A stretch of 64,000 nucleotides of DNA from Maritalea mobilis (lineage in GTDB: Bacteria; Pseudomonadota; Alphaproteobacteria; Rhodobacterales; Rhodobacteraceae): assembly GCF_019800885.1 (NCBI RefSeq), contig NZ_JAHVKE010000001.1:1178001-1242000 (forward strand), given 5' to 3'. The position numbers and the translations under genes were made by a program. The notes beneath the pieces are model-generated. The model had not been told where the DNA came from, searched no databases, and was given only the letters and a program-made list of their open reading frames with translations. Positions 37,388 through 46,325 of this stretch are shown here, one piece after another; within the stretch, counting starts at the first letter, position 1; every line of letters begins with the position of its first letter.

Positions 37388-39069
37388 TGGAAGCCGATTA
37401 CATCGTCGTCGGCGCAGGCTCTGCCGGATGCGCCATCGCCTATCGCCTCGCCGAGGCGGGCAAGCGCGTGATCGTTCTGGAACATGGCGGCACCGATGCG
37501 GGGCCGTTCATCAAGATGCCCGCCGCGCTGTCTTACCCGATGAACATGCCGCGCTATGACTGGGGCTACCAGACCGAGCCCGAGCCGCATATGGGCGGAC
37601 GCCGCATGGCCTGTCCGCGCGGCAAGGTGATCGGGGGGTCCTCGTCGATCAACGGGATGATCTATGTGCGCGGCCATGCGCGCGACTATGACACCTGGGC
37701 CGAGATGGGTGCGCAGGGATGGTCCTATGCAGATGTGCTTCCTTACTTCCGACGGATGGAGCATTGGCACGGCGACGCGGGCTGCGGCACGTGGCGTGGC
37801 ACAGACGGCCCCCTTCACATCACGCGCGGACGGCGCGACAACCCGCTCTTCGAAGCCTTCATCGAGGCCGGATCGCAAGCGGGCTACGGCCGGACCGAGG
37901 ACTACAACGGCCACAGGCAAGAGGGGTTCGGCGCCTTCGAGATGACGATCTGGAAGGGACAGCGCTGGTCGGCGGCGGATGCCTACCTGAAACCTGCCCT
38001 CAAGCGCGAAAATTGCAGCCTTGTCCGTGGCCTGGTGGAGCGCGTTCATATCGAAAACGGCCGCGCCACAGGCGTCTGGATCAGGCGCGGCGGCGGCGAA
38101 GCAGAGCTGATCCGCGCCCGCGCCGAAGTGGTCTTGTCGGCCGGGGCGATCAACTCTCCCAAACTGCTGATGCTGTCCGGCATCGGCCCGGCGCAGCACC
38201 TTGTGCAACATGGCCTTCCCGTTGTGGTCGACCGCGCGGGCGTTGGACAGAACCTGCAGGACCACCTCGAGCTTTACATCCAGTATGCCGCGAAACAGCC
38301 CGTGTCCCTCGCCCCCTACTGGAGCCTTTGGGGCAAGGCGCTTGTGGGCACGCAATGGGTGCTGACCCGCTCGGGCCTCGGCGCGTCGAACCAGTTCGAG
38401 GCTTGCGGCTTCATCCGCTCGCGCGCGGGGATCGACTATCCCGATATCCAGTTCCATTTCCTGCCCATCGCCGTGCGCTATGACGGCTCGGTCAGTGCCT
38501 CTGGCCACGGGTTCCAGGCGCATGTCGGGCCCATGCGGTCGAAGAGCCGGGGGCGCGTGGCGCTGACCTCCTCCGACCCGGCGGCAGCGCCGTCGATCCT
38601 GTTCAACTACATGAGCCACGAAGAGGATTGGCACGATTTCCGCAAGGCGATCCGGCTCACGCGCGAGATTTTCCAGCAGCCCGCCATGCAGGCCTATGCG
38701 GGCGATGAATTGCTGCCGGGCGCGGATGTGGCCAGCGACGATGCGCTTGACGACGTGATCCGCGAACACGCCGAGAGCGCCTATCACCCCTCGGGGACCT
38801 GCCGGATGGGGCAGCGCGATGATCCCGCGGCGGTGGTCGACCCGGAAAACCGCGTGATCGGGGTGGACGGTCTGCGGCTGGCCGACAGCTCGATCTTTCC
38901 GCAAGTGACCAACGGCAACACCAATGCGCCCTCGATCATGGTCGGAGAGAAGGCCGCGGATCATATCCTTGGCCGCGATCCCCTGCCCCGCGACAACCGT
39001 GGTCCGTGGATCGCCCCGGATTGGGAGCAGGCCCAGCGCGAGACGCCGCTGCCCACCGCCGCGCAGTAG
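37387..39069 (+). CDS. betA: Choline dehydrogenase
   Basis: FAD-dependent GMC oxidoreductase converting choline to betaine aldehyde at the membrane. The 560-residue protein has the N-terminal ADP-binding motif [14 protein letters not shown], the GMC signatures around [14 protein letters not shown] and [17 protein letters not shown], and the active-site His in [13 protein letters not shown]. Its ATG overlaps the betB stop by one base. It ends four bases from the convergent VWA gene. Confidence 0.96.
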   Translation: MEADYIVVGAGSAGCAIAYRLAEAGKRVIVLEHGGTDAGPFIKMPAALSYPMNMPRYDWGYQTEPEPHMGGRRMACPRGKVIGGSSSINGMIYVRGHARDYDTWAEMGAQGWSYADVLPYFRRMEHWHGDAGCGTWRGTDGPLHITRGRRDNPLFEAFIEAGSQAGYGRTEDYNGHRQEGFGAFEMTIWKGQRWSAADAYLKPALKRENCSLVRGLVERVHIENGRATGVWIRRGGGEAELIRARAEVVLSAGAINSPKLLMLSGIGPAQHLVQHGLPVVVDRAGVGQNLQDHLELYIQYAAKQPVSLAPYWSLWGKALVGTQWVLTRSGLGASNQFEACGFIRSRAGIDYPDIQFHFLPIAVRYDGSVSASGHGFQAHVGPMRSKSRGRVALTSSDPAAAPSILFNYMSHEEDWHDFRKAIRLTREIFQQPAMQAYAGDELLPGADVASDDALDDVIREHAESAYHPSGTCRMGQRDDPAAVVDPENRVIGVDGLRLADSSIFPQVTNGNTNAPSIMVGEKAADHILGRDPLPRDNRGPWIAPDWEQAQRETPLPTAAQ

Positions 39070-39073
39070 GGCC

Positions 39074-40300
39074 TCAGCCCGCCCCGATCCGCAACAGGCG
39101 GCCGAAGGGCGGATCGTCAACCGGCCCCAAGCCCGGCACGGCCCAGAGCACAGGGTAAGCCGGCGCCGGGCCAAAAGGCGCGTCGAGGTCGGTCAGCATC
39201 ACGAGGATCGATGGCGAAAGCCGTGTCGCGCACTCTAGAACCGGGACGAAATCGGTTCCGCCACCTGTGCGCAGGGGCATGTCATGCAGGTCGCGCCATG
39301 ACCCGGGGTCAAGGCGGCGGGACTCGAACACCTCTTCGTCGAAGGCCAGCAGATGCGCCTCGGCCCCGGTACGGCGGGTGATCCCCTCGGCCTCGGACAG
39401 GAACAACGACAGAGTCAGCGGAGCAATCGAACTGGATGTATCGAGGCCGATGGCGATGCGCGGGCGGGTGTCGAGCCGGGCCATCCCCGGCTGGTAGGCC
39501 GGGTCAGGCGTGCCCACGGCCTGCGCTTGGGCGGTCATGGCAATCCATCGTGCTGCGGGGCGGCGGTGGCTGAGATGCGGGCGATGGATAAGCGCGCGGG
39601 ACAGGATGCCACGCAAGTGCACCTCCCACGGAACGGAGGGCGGCGAGATATCGGCAAGCACGGCACCCAGACGGCCAATCCCCGTTCCCGCCTTGCGCCC
39701 CGCCTCCATCGCGCGCAGCAGCTGGTTGCGCCAATCGGCGGTTTTCTGGCGCTCGCCCTCGGGGTCGGGCTCGCCCACCTCGACATCCTGCGCGAATCCA
39801 CGCGTCACGCCGAATTCCCGCGCCTTCTCCGCGCGTTTCGGGTCGCTGTGCAGGAACATGGCCAGCCGGTCCGCATCCCAATCGGCGAGGGCCGCAATCG
39901 GGGAACGGGCTGGTTCACCGATCTCGTCCAGCAGGTCGGTCAGGGTCACGGCCGGACGCGGCAAGGCATGTCCGGCCAACAGCAGCGTCTCGTTGATGAT
40001 CCCATCCGCGGCGAGGCCGAAGAGCGAACCGTCGAACCGCGCGCCAAGGCGTTCGGCCAACCCCGCCTGCCGGTCGGAATGGCGCAGTGCCACGTGCAGC
40101 ACATGGTGGGCCGCAAGCCCCACCGCCTCCTGCAAAGGCAGGCTGTCGAAGCCGGGGCCATAGAGGATCGTGTCACCCTGGGTGCGCGTGGCGCCCGTGC
40201 CGTCTCGGTGCCGGCACCAGAGCGACAGAACCGCCAGTGCCGGGTCAACCTCACCGAGATGGGCGAGTGCGGTGGCGGCGCGGGTGGAATGGATGCTCAC
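39074..40300 (-). CDS. VWA-like protein with a degenerate metallopeptidase-like domain (DUF2201 type)
   Basis: A 408-residue protein partnered with a MoxR ATPase. The N-terminal half resembles DUF2201 putative metallopeptidases but has HHVLH at residues 65-69 where the usual motif is HExxH-like. The C-terminal VWA-like half keeps the MIDAS pattern: LDTSSSI, GGGTDF and MLTDLDA. The start is a GTG at 40300 that overlaps the MoxR stop (GTGA). The longer frame upstream is antisense to nothing useful and lies inside moxR. Function unknown; these pairs are thought to assemble or remodel protein or metal complexes. Confidence 0.82.
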   Translation of the reverse strand: MSIHSTRAATALAHLGEVDPALAVLSLWCRHRDGTGATRTQGDTILYGPGFDSLPLQEAVGLAAHHVLHVALRHSDRQAGLAERLGARFDGSLFGLAADGIINETLLLAGHALPRPAVTLTDLLDEIGEPARSPIAALADWDADRLAMFLHSDPKRAEKAREFGVTRGFAQDVEVGEPDPEGERQKTADWRNQLLRAMEAGRKAGTGIGRLGAVLADISPPSVPWEVHLRGILSRALIHRPHLSHRRPAARWIAMTAQAQAVGTPDPAYQPGMARLDTRPRIAIGLDTSSSIAPLTLSLFLSEAEGITRRTGAEAHLLAFDEEVFESRRLDPGSWRDLHDMPLRTGGGTDFVPVLECATRLSPSILVMLTDLDAPFGPAPAYPVLWAVPGLGPVDDPPFGRLLRIGAG

Positions 40301-41403
40301 GGCAGGCCCGCCGCCTCGCGCGCGCGGGCGTAATCGGCATAGGCATCGGAAGTGGCAAAGGCCTCTTGCCAGCCATTTTCGATTGCCTTGGAGATCAGCA
40401 TCTCGAACCCGAAACTGGTCAGTTCCGACAGCGGCAAGGCGCGATGAGAGGGGTCGGACAGGCCGCGCATATCTGCAAGGATCTCGATCGCGGCGGGCAT
40501 GGTCTGGGCGTTTGCCGTGCCGATCAATCCGTAGATCAGGGCCGTCAGCCCGTGAAGCGTTGACGGATAGAGATCTGCGCGTTTCCCGCGTGGCGTCTCC
40601 AGCATGTCGGCAACGTGGACCGAGGCTTCGATCTCGTCGGCGATCAGGGCGAATTCGGCGCCGGCCGCCTCCCCCACGGTGCCCGAGACCATGACCTGCC
40701 GGGTCATGCGGTCGGGGACGGCGTGCATGATCTGGCTGACCCGCGCCCAACTGCGCGGCGTGCACGCGATAGTCTGGCCCCGGCGCAGCGCGTCTTCGGT
40801 CGTTTCCAAAAGGTCGGGGCGCGCGCGCAGAAAGGCCGCCACGGCGGGGTGAACACCAGCGGACGCGGCGTAGTTTCTCAGCCAATCCTCGGCTTCGGCC
40901 TGCACGATCAGGTGGATCAACCGATCCGACAGCGCGGTGCCCATGTCGTAGGCGATGGCCCCGTCCTCGACCATGTTGCCCGCCGCGACGATGAAAACGC
41001 TATCGGGAAGGCGGTGGCGACCGACGCGGCGTTCCTGCAACAACCCGTAGACCGTAGGCTGCAACGTCGGCGCGGCGGCGGTAAGTTCGTCGAGGAACAG
41101 GATCGCCGGGCGATCGGGATCGTCCGGCAAATCCTCGGGGCGATACCAGACGGTGCGTCCGGCCTCGTGATCGTAGAACGGCAGGCCTCGCAGGTCCTGC
41201 GGCTCGATCGTGGTCAGGCGCAGATCGAAAAGTTCAGCGTCCATTTCCCGGGCAAGGGCCTGCACGATCTCGGTTTTGCCGACGCCGGGCCGACCATGCA
41301 GCATCCAGCTGCTGGTCAGCGCCCCGTTCGCCTGCACCTCCCACGCCGCGCGCAGAACGCGCAAGGCTTCACCGGCGGACACCGCGCTTGCATTCACCGT
41401 CAT
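40297..41403 (-). CDS. MoxR-family AAA+ ATPase
   Basis: A 368-residue AAA+ protein of the MoxR group, chaperone-like ATPases that act with VWA proteins. Visible: Walker A HGRPGVGKTE, Walker B AILFLDELTAAAP, sensor 1 VFIVAAGNMVEDG, and an arginine-finger region ALSDRLIHL. It lies between a membrane protein gene (three-base gap) and the VWA-like gene (GTGA overlap), making a three-gene unit. Target unknown. Confidence 0.9.
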   Translation of the reverse strand: MTVNASAVSAGEALRVLRAAWEVQANGALTSSWMLHGRPGVGKTEIVQALAREMDAELFDLRLTTIEPQDLRGLPFYDHEAGRTVWYRPEDLPDDPDRPAILFLDELTAAAPTLQPTVYGLLQERRVGRHRLPDSVFIVAAGNMVEDGAIAYDMGTALSDRLIHLIVQAEAEDWLRNYAASAGVHPAVAAFLRARPDLLETTEDALRRGQTIACTPRSWARVSQIMHAVPDRMTRQVMVSGTVGEAAGAEFALIADEIEASVHVADMLETPRGKRADLYPSTLHGLTALIYGLIGTANAQTMPAAIEILADMRGLSDPSHRALPLSELTSFGFEMLISKAIENGWQEAFATSDAYADYARAREAAGLP

Positions 41404-41406
41404 GGC

Positions 41407-42114
41407 TCAGGCCTCCGCCGGTTCGGGCTGGCTTTCGGCGCGCTTGTCCATCCATGCCGCAAGCCGTGCATGGGCCGACACGCCCCGCGCCTCGATCCTC
41501 ACTTCGCGGATCATCTGCCCGTCGCGCAGGTTGGCCTGGTGCAGCATTTTCTCCGTCAATTCCGGCCCGAAAAGATCGCGTTCGATCAGCGCGCGCTCCT
41601 CCGGGTCGAGGTCCAGCACATGGGGGCCTGGATGCGCCGATTGAATCGACACCAGGGTCAGTGGCGGCACGCGGGCCAGTTCGGATTGCTCGACCACCAA
41701 CGCCAACTCCCCCTCTGCCATGTCTCGGCGCGCCGCGATCTTGCGCAGCACCGCCCTGCCCCGAAAGACGAGCGCGTCCAAACGGCGCGCGGCTTCATCC
41801 TCACTCATCAACCGTTCCCGTCCGCGGTCGGACAAGCGCAGCACCTTCAACTCGACCACGCCAATCAGAAGAACCATCGCAAGCGGCGCCTGCGTCACGG
41901 GCAAGGCCATGCGCGAGGATGAAAAGGCCAGCAAAATGAAAGGGATGAGCGCCGCGAAATACCGCAAGAGCTGCATTTCAACAAGCAACCGCAGCCACAA
42001 ACCGATGCCGGCGCGCCGCGGCACCAATGCCACGCGTCCGAAGAATTTCTTCGGCAAAGATCGTGTTTCCAACACGCCGGCATTGCGCAAGGTGTCGCGG
42101 GTAACGACCAGCAT
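41407..42114 (-). CDS. Membrane protein of unknown function upstream of moxR
   Basis: A 235-residue protein starting MLVVTRDTLRNAGVLETR, with GAGGAC seven bases before 42114. Two adjacent hydrophobic helices (LLRYFAALIPFILLAF, and ALPVTQAPLAMVLLIGVVELKVL) are followed by a charged cytoplasmic domain rich in Arg and Glu, with DLDPEERALIERDLFGPELTEKML. I do not recognise the family. It is first of the three-gene MoxR/VWA unit and likely anchors it to the membrane. A longer open frame upstream runs to 42255 but overlaps the divergent pgm start. Confidence 0.72.
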   Translation of the reverse strand: MLVVTRDTLRNAGVLETRSLPKKFFGRVALVPRRAGIGLWLRLLVEMQLLRYFAALIPFILLAFSSSRMALPVTQAPLAMVLLIGVVELKVLRLSDRGRERLMSEDEAARRLDALVFRGRAVLRKIAARRDMAEGELALVVEQSELARVPPLTLVSIQSAHPGPHVLDLDPEERALIERDLFGPELTEKMLHQANLRDGQMIREVRIEARGVSAHARLAAWMDKRAESQPEPAEA

Positions 42115-42248
42115 TGGCGTCCTCTTCACAGTGTCTGCAGCAAAGCCTAGCGTAAAACACACAAGGTCCAAGGGCTTCGGGTGGTTTGTAGCTGCCAGCT
42201 TGGGTATACCGCTTGTGACGCTTGTTCCCTCAGGAAGGATCCGACCCC

Positions 42249-43628
42249 ATGGCATTCGACGCGCTGACCCTGACCTGCTTCAAGGCTTATGACATTCGCG
42301 GACGGCTTGGCGACGAATTGAACGAGGACATCGCCTATCGCATCGGCCGCGCCTTTGCCGAGGTTCTGGGGGCAAAACGCGTGGTGATCGGGCGTGACGT
42401 GCGCCCAACCTCGGAAAGCCTCGCCAACGCGGTGGCGCGCGGCCTGATGGCCTGCGGTGTCGAGGTGCTGGACCTTGGGCTGTCCGGGACGGAAGAGACG
42501 TATTTCGCCACGACCCATCTGGGCGCGGATGGCGGCATCTGCGTGACCGCATCGCACAACCCCATGGATTACAATGGCATGAAGATGGTGCGCGCCGGAT
42601 CCGCACCGATCGGAAAGGCCGACGGCATGGCCGAGATCCAGGCGCTGGCCGAGTCGGGGGGCTTCGCCGCCGAGGTCGGGGGCGGTCGTGTTGTGGATGC
42701 ATCGGACACGCGCGCCGCCTACGTGGAAAAACTGCTGAAGTTCGTCGAGATCGACGCCCTCAAGCCGCTGAAAATCCTCGTGAACGCTGGCAATGGCGCG
42801 GCTGGCCCAAGTTTCGACGCCTTGGCCGAGGGGTTGGCGGCGTCCGGATCGCCGCTGCAATTCGTGCGGATGCATCACGAGCCGGATGGCCGTTTTCCAA
42901 ATGGCATCCCGAACCCGCTGCTCGATGAAAACCAGCCTGTGACCGCCGACGCGGTCGTGGCCGAAAGCGCGGATATGGGCGTGGCTTGGGACGGTGACTT
43001 CGACCGGTGTTTCTTCTTCGATCACGAAGGCGGCTTTATCCCCGGTGAGTATGTCGTCGCCCTGCTGGCCGAGGCTTTCCTCGCCAAGGAGGCAGGTGCC
43101 AAGATCATTCACGATCCGCGTATCATCTGGGCGACGCAGGCGGTCGTGTCCAAGATGGGTGGCGAGGCGATCCAGTCGCAATGCGGCCACTCCAACATCA
43201 AGCAGGTCATGCGCGACACCGGTGCGGTCTATGGCGGCGAAATGTCGGCCCATCACTATTTCCGCGATTTCATGGCCTGCGACAGTGGCATGATCCCGTG
43301 GCTTCTGGTTGCCGAACTGGTCAGTCGCCGGGGCGAGAGCCTCAAGGACCTCGTGGCGGAATTGCGCAGCTCCTACCCGTCCTCGGGCGAGCGGAATTTC
43401 CGCGTGGACGATGCGAAGGCGATGATCGCCAAGATCGACGCGGAATACGGCCCCAAGGCCGACGCGCGCGACGAGACTGATGGGCTGAGCCTGAGCTTTA
43501 GTGATTGGCGCTTCAATCTGCGCGCATCCAACACCGAACCCCTGCTGCGGTTGAACATCGAGTCCAAGGCTGATGCCGCCCTTGTTCAGGAAAAACTGGC
43601 GGAGATGCAGGCCCTGATCGCTGGCTGA
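42249..43628 (+). CDS. Phosphomannomutase/phosphoglucomutase
   Basis: Interconverts hexose 1- and 6-phosphates for nucleotide-sugar and polysaccharide synthesis. A 459-residue alpha-D-phosphohexomutase with the phosphoserine loop VTASHNPMDYNG, metal loop WDGDFDRCFFFD, sugar loop GGEMSAHHYF, and phosphate loop RASNTEPLLR. These are the features of the AlgC/ManB/ExoC group, which usually accept both mannose and glucose phosphates. AGGAAGGA precedes the start. It diverges from the MoxR unit and may feed the exopolysaccharide genes elsewhere in the window. Confidence 0.93.
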   Translation: MAFDALTLTCFKAYDIRGRLGDELNEDIAYRIGRAFAEVLGAKRVVIGRDVRPTSESLANAVARGLMACGVEVLDLGLSGTEETYFATTHLGADGGICVTASHNPMDYNGMKMVRAGSAPIGKADGMAEIQALAESGGFAAEVGGGRVVDASDTRAAYVEKLLKFVEIDALKPLKILVNAGNGAAGPSFDALAEGLAASGSPLQFVRMHHEPDGRFPNGIPNPLLDENQPVTADAVVAESADMGVAWDGDFDRCFFFDHEGGFIPGEYVVALLAEAFLAKEAGAKIIHDPRIIWATQAVVSKMGGEAIQSQCGHSNIKQVMRDTGAVYGGEMSAHHYFRDFMACDSGMIPWLLVAELVSRRGESLKDLVAELRSSYPSSGERNFRVDDAKAMIAKIDAEYGPKADARDETDGLSLSFSDWRFNLRASNTEPLLRLNIESKADAALVQEKLAEMQALIAG

Positions 43629-43636
43629 TCCGGTTC

Positions 43637-43656
43637 TGTGGATATCCTGTGGATAG
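43637..43656 (+). promoter_or_regulatory. Two tandem DnaA-box-like 9-mers
   Basis: TGTGGATAT (43637-43645) and TGTGGATAG (43648-43656) each differ by one base from the DnaA box complement TGTGGATAA, and their starts are 11 bases apart, one helical turn. They lie in the gap after pgm. This may be chance or a DnaA-titration or regulatory site. Confidence 0.3.
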
Positions 43657-43831
43657 ATCGGGTTTGAATCACGATACCTGATCAATCCGCTACCCACCGC
43701 CGGATAGAGGCGTGAATTGTGGAATCTGCTTTTGAGCGGGTGCCGCGGTATTCAATCCGAATGCATGCCGCTCGGGCCTTGCTCGCGCCCGCGCCCTGCC
43801 CCATGCTCGCCCCAAAACATACGGGACCTGC

Positions 43832-45250
43832 ATGGGCTATGATCTGATAATTCGCGGCGGCCACGTGATAACCGCCTCCGGGCAGTTCCACGCCGATATC
43901 GCGGTATCGCAGGGGCGCATCGCGGCAATCGGACAGAGCCTCGGAGACGGGAATGACGTTGTCGACGCGGGCGGTCTGATCATCACCCCCGGTGGCGTCG
44001 ACCCCCACTGCCATATCGAGCAGATGTCCGGCATGGGCCTGATGAATGCCGACACGTTCGAGACGGCAACACGCTCGGCCGCGATGGGCGGGACAACCAG
44101 CGTCATTTCCTTCGCCGCGCAAGCCAAGGGTCAACGCCTGTCCGACGCGGCCGCCGATTACGCGGCCCGGGCCAATCGCGGTGCCGCGATTGACCACGCG
44201 TTTCACCTGATTATTGCCGATGCCACCGTGCCCAACCTCGAGGCCGACCTGCGCGAGTTGATCGCCGCCGGGCACAGGTCGCTCAAGATCTTCACCACCT
44301 ACAATATCGGTCTTGGCGATGCCGAGATCCTGCGCGTGTTGCATATCGCCCGCGAGGCCGGCGCCCTGACCTGCATCCATGCCGAAAACGACGCGATCAT
44401 CGCCGCGGCGCGCGACCGGCTCTTGTCCGAGGGGCGCACGCGGCCCATCGACCACGCGGCCTCTCGCCCCCGGTCCGCCGAAATCGAAGCCGTCGCGCGC
44501 ATGTGTCGCCTCGCCGAAGACGCCCGAGCCCCGGTGATGATCTTTCATGTTTCGACAACCGAGGCCGCCGCCGAGATCCGCGCCGCCCGCGCCCGCGGTG
44601 CCCCCGTCTGGGCGGAAACCTGCCCCCATTACCTGTTCCAGACCGAGGACATCCTCGACAAGCCGGGGGTCGAAGGCGCGAAATGGATGTGCTCTCCACC
44701 GCAGCGCACGACCCGCGATCAGGACGCCCTCTGGCACGCGCTCGCGCTTGGCGATCTGCAACTCGTCTCCTCCGATCACGCCCCCTACCGCTTCGATGAA
44801 ACCGGCAAGCTGTCAAACGGCGCCGACGCCCCCTTCCCCGCCATCGCCAACGGCATGCCGGGCTTGGAGTTGCGCCAACCATTGATGTTCGACGCGATGG
44901 TCAGCAAAGGGCGCCTCGGCCCGGAGGCTTTCGTGGCCCTGACCGCCACCCTGCCCGCGCGCCTCTATGGCTTTGCTCGAAAGGGTGACATCGCGCCCGG
45001 CATGGATGCCGACCTCGTACTCTGGGATGTCGGTCGCGAGGTGACCTACAGCGCGAACGACCTGCATGACAACGTCGGCTACAATCCCTGCGAAGGGGTC
45101 ACGGTCCGTGGCTGGCCCGTGCGTACGATCCTGCGCGGCCGAACCATCATGCAGGACGGCACCTATCTCGGCGAACCGGGTACAGGGGCCTGGATTCCGC
45201 GCCCCACCATCGGCACCCGCCCCGCCGACATCACCGGAGCCCAAACATGA
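43832..45250 (+). CDS. Hydantoinase/dihydropyrimidinase-family cyclic amidohydrolase
   Basis: A 472-residue amidohydrolase opening a cyclic amide ring such as a dihydropyrimidine or 5-substituted hydantoin. The metal site is visible: PGGVDPHCHIEQ (first two His), SLKIFTTYN (carboxylated Lys), TCIHAEN and MIFHVSTTEA (two more His), and SSDHAPYRF (Asp). The C-terminal tail has the usual DADLVLWD barrel segment. The first of four coupled genes, overlapping the VOC gene by ATGA. Lack of a beta-ureidopropionase or carbamoylase beside it leaves the substrate open. Confidence 0.88.
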   Translation: MGYDLIIRGGHVITASGQFHADIAVSQGRIAAIGQSLGDGNDVVDAGGLIITPGGVDPHCHIEQMSGMGLMNADTFETATRSAAMGGTTSVISFAAQAKGQRLSDAAADYAARANRGAAIDHAFHLIIADATVPNLEADLRELIAAGHRSLKIFTTYNIGLGDAEILRVLHIAREAGALTCIHAENDAIIAAARDRLLSEGRTRPIDHAASRPRSAEIEAVARMCRLAEDARAPVMIFHVSTTEAAAEIRAARARGAPVWAETCPHYLFQTEDILDKPGVEGAKWMCSPPQRTTRDQDALWHALALGDLQLVSSDHAPYRFDETGKLSNGADAPFPAIANGMPGLELRQPLMFDAMVSKGRLGPEAFVALTATLPARLYGFARKGDIAPGMDADLVLWDVGREVTYSANDLHDNVGYNPCEGVTVRGWPVRTILRGRTIMQDGTYLGEPGTGAWIPRPTIGTRPADITGAQT

Positions 45251-45645
45251 CCATTCCCCGCCCCGACAGCCCGAACGAATTGGCCATCACGTTCCTCTAC
45301 TATCGCGATCTTGCACAGGCTGAGGCCTTCTATCGCGACGTGATGGGCTTTCCCCTCGTCATCGACCAAGGCGGCCTGGCCAAGATCATGCGTATCTGTG
45401 ACGGCGCCCATATCGGTCTCGTGGACGAGGCGCATGGCATGCACAAATGGGCCGAAACGCGCCCCGTACAGCTGTGCGTGCGCGTGCCCGATGTCGACGC
45501 CTGGTACGCCTATATCGAGGCGCAAGGCGTGGAGAACCTGTCTCCGATGTTCGTCAACGACACGATCGGCATCCGCGCCTTCGTCTTCGACGACCCGGAA
45601 GGCTACCAACTGGAAATCCAGCAAGCCACGCGGGCCGGTGCATGA
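45247..45645 (+). CDS. VOC (glyoxalase/dioxygenase) superfamily protein
   Basis: A 132-residue protein with two beta-alpha-beta-beta-beta modules: ELAITFLYYRDLAQAEAFYRDVMGFPL, then RPVQLCVRVPDVDAWYAYIEAQG and IRAFVFDDPEGYQLEIQQ. The final Glu is at the place of a metal ligand in glyoxalase folds. Could be a lyase, isomerase or small-molecule binding protein. Overlaps both neighbours by four bases, so it belongs to the same pathway as the hydantoinase-like and racemase-like genes. Confidence 0.82.
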   Translation: MTIPRPDSPNELAITFLYYRDLAQAEAFYRDVMGFPLVIDQGGLAKIMRICDGAHIGLVDEAHGMHKWAETRPVQLCVRVPDVDAWYAYIEAQGVENLSPMFVNDTIGIRAFVFDDPEGYQLEIQQATRAGA

Positions 45646-46325
45646 GCCGATTATTCGTCATCAATCCGAATTCATCGGAAATCGTAACGCAAGGCATCGA
45701 CGACGCCGTCACGCCCTTGCGCGCCCTGGGTGTGACGATCGAATGCCTGACCTTGGCCGAGGGCCCGCCGGGCATCGAAACGCAGGCCCAGGCTGACGAG
45801 GTCGTCACCCCCCTGTTGCGCCTCGCCGCGGACCTGGAGGACGACGCCGCAGGCTTCGTCATCGCCTGTTTCGGCGATCCCGGCCTTCACGCGCTGCGGG
45901 ATCGGACAGCCAAGCCGGTGCTCGGAATCCAGGAATGCGCGGTAATGACGGCGCTGACCTTGGGCCAGGGCTTTGGCGTCATCGCGATCCTTCCGGCCTC
46001 CATTCCAAGGCATATGCGCGCTTTCGGCGCTATGGGCGTCACCGACCGGCTCGTCGGAGACCGCGCCTTGGGCCTCGGCGTGGCCGCGCTGGCCGATGAA
46101 GACGCAACCCTTGCCCGGATGATCGAGGTCGGCCGCCTGTTGCGCGACACCGATGGCGCCGACGTGCTGATCATGGGCTGTGCCGGCATGGCGCGGTTCC
46201 GCGCGCCCCTGGAACACGCCCTCGGGATACCGGTGGTCGAACCCTGCCAAGCCGCGACCGCCACGGCCATCGGGCGCATCGCGCTGAACCAAAGCCACAA
46301 GATCAGAGGCTCAAATGCTGGATGA
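45642..46325 (+). CDS. Asp/Glu/hydantoin racemase family protein
   Basis: A 227-residue protein of the Asp/Glu racemase superfamily. It starts SRLFVINPNSSEIVTQGI, the hydantoin-racemase type N-terminus. Two catalytic cysteines are at AGFVIACFGDPGL and VLIMGCAGM, about 100 residues apart, with VPVVEP-like strand near the end. Two-base racemisation of a hydantoin or an amino acid is the family activity. It overlaps the VOC gene by ATGA and the DapA-like gene by 11 bases. Confidence 0.88.
   Translation: MSRLFVINPNSSEIVTQGIDDAVTPLRALGVTIECLTLAEGPPGIETQAQADEVVTPLLRLAADLEDDAAGFVIACFGDPGLHALRDRTAKPVLGIQECAVMTALTLGQGFGVIAILPASIPRHMRAFGAMGVTDRLVGDRALGLGVAALADEDATLARMIEVGRLLRDTDGADVLIMGCAGMARFRAPLEHALGIPVVEPCQAATATAIGRIALNQSHKIRGSNAG

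Noticed and set aside
37351-39174. A 607-codon minus-strand frame opposite betA.
   Set aside because: betA is intact with all GMC motifs; the antisense product is Arg/His-rich shadow sequence.
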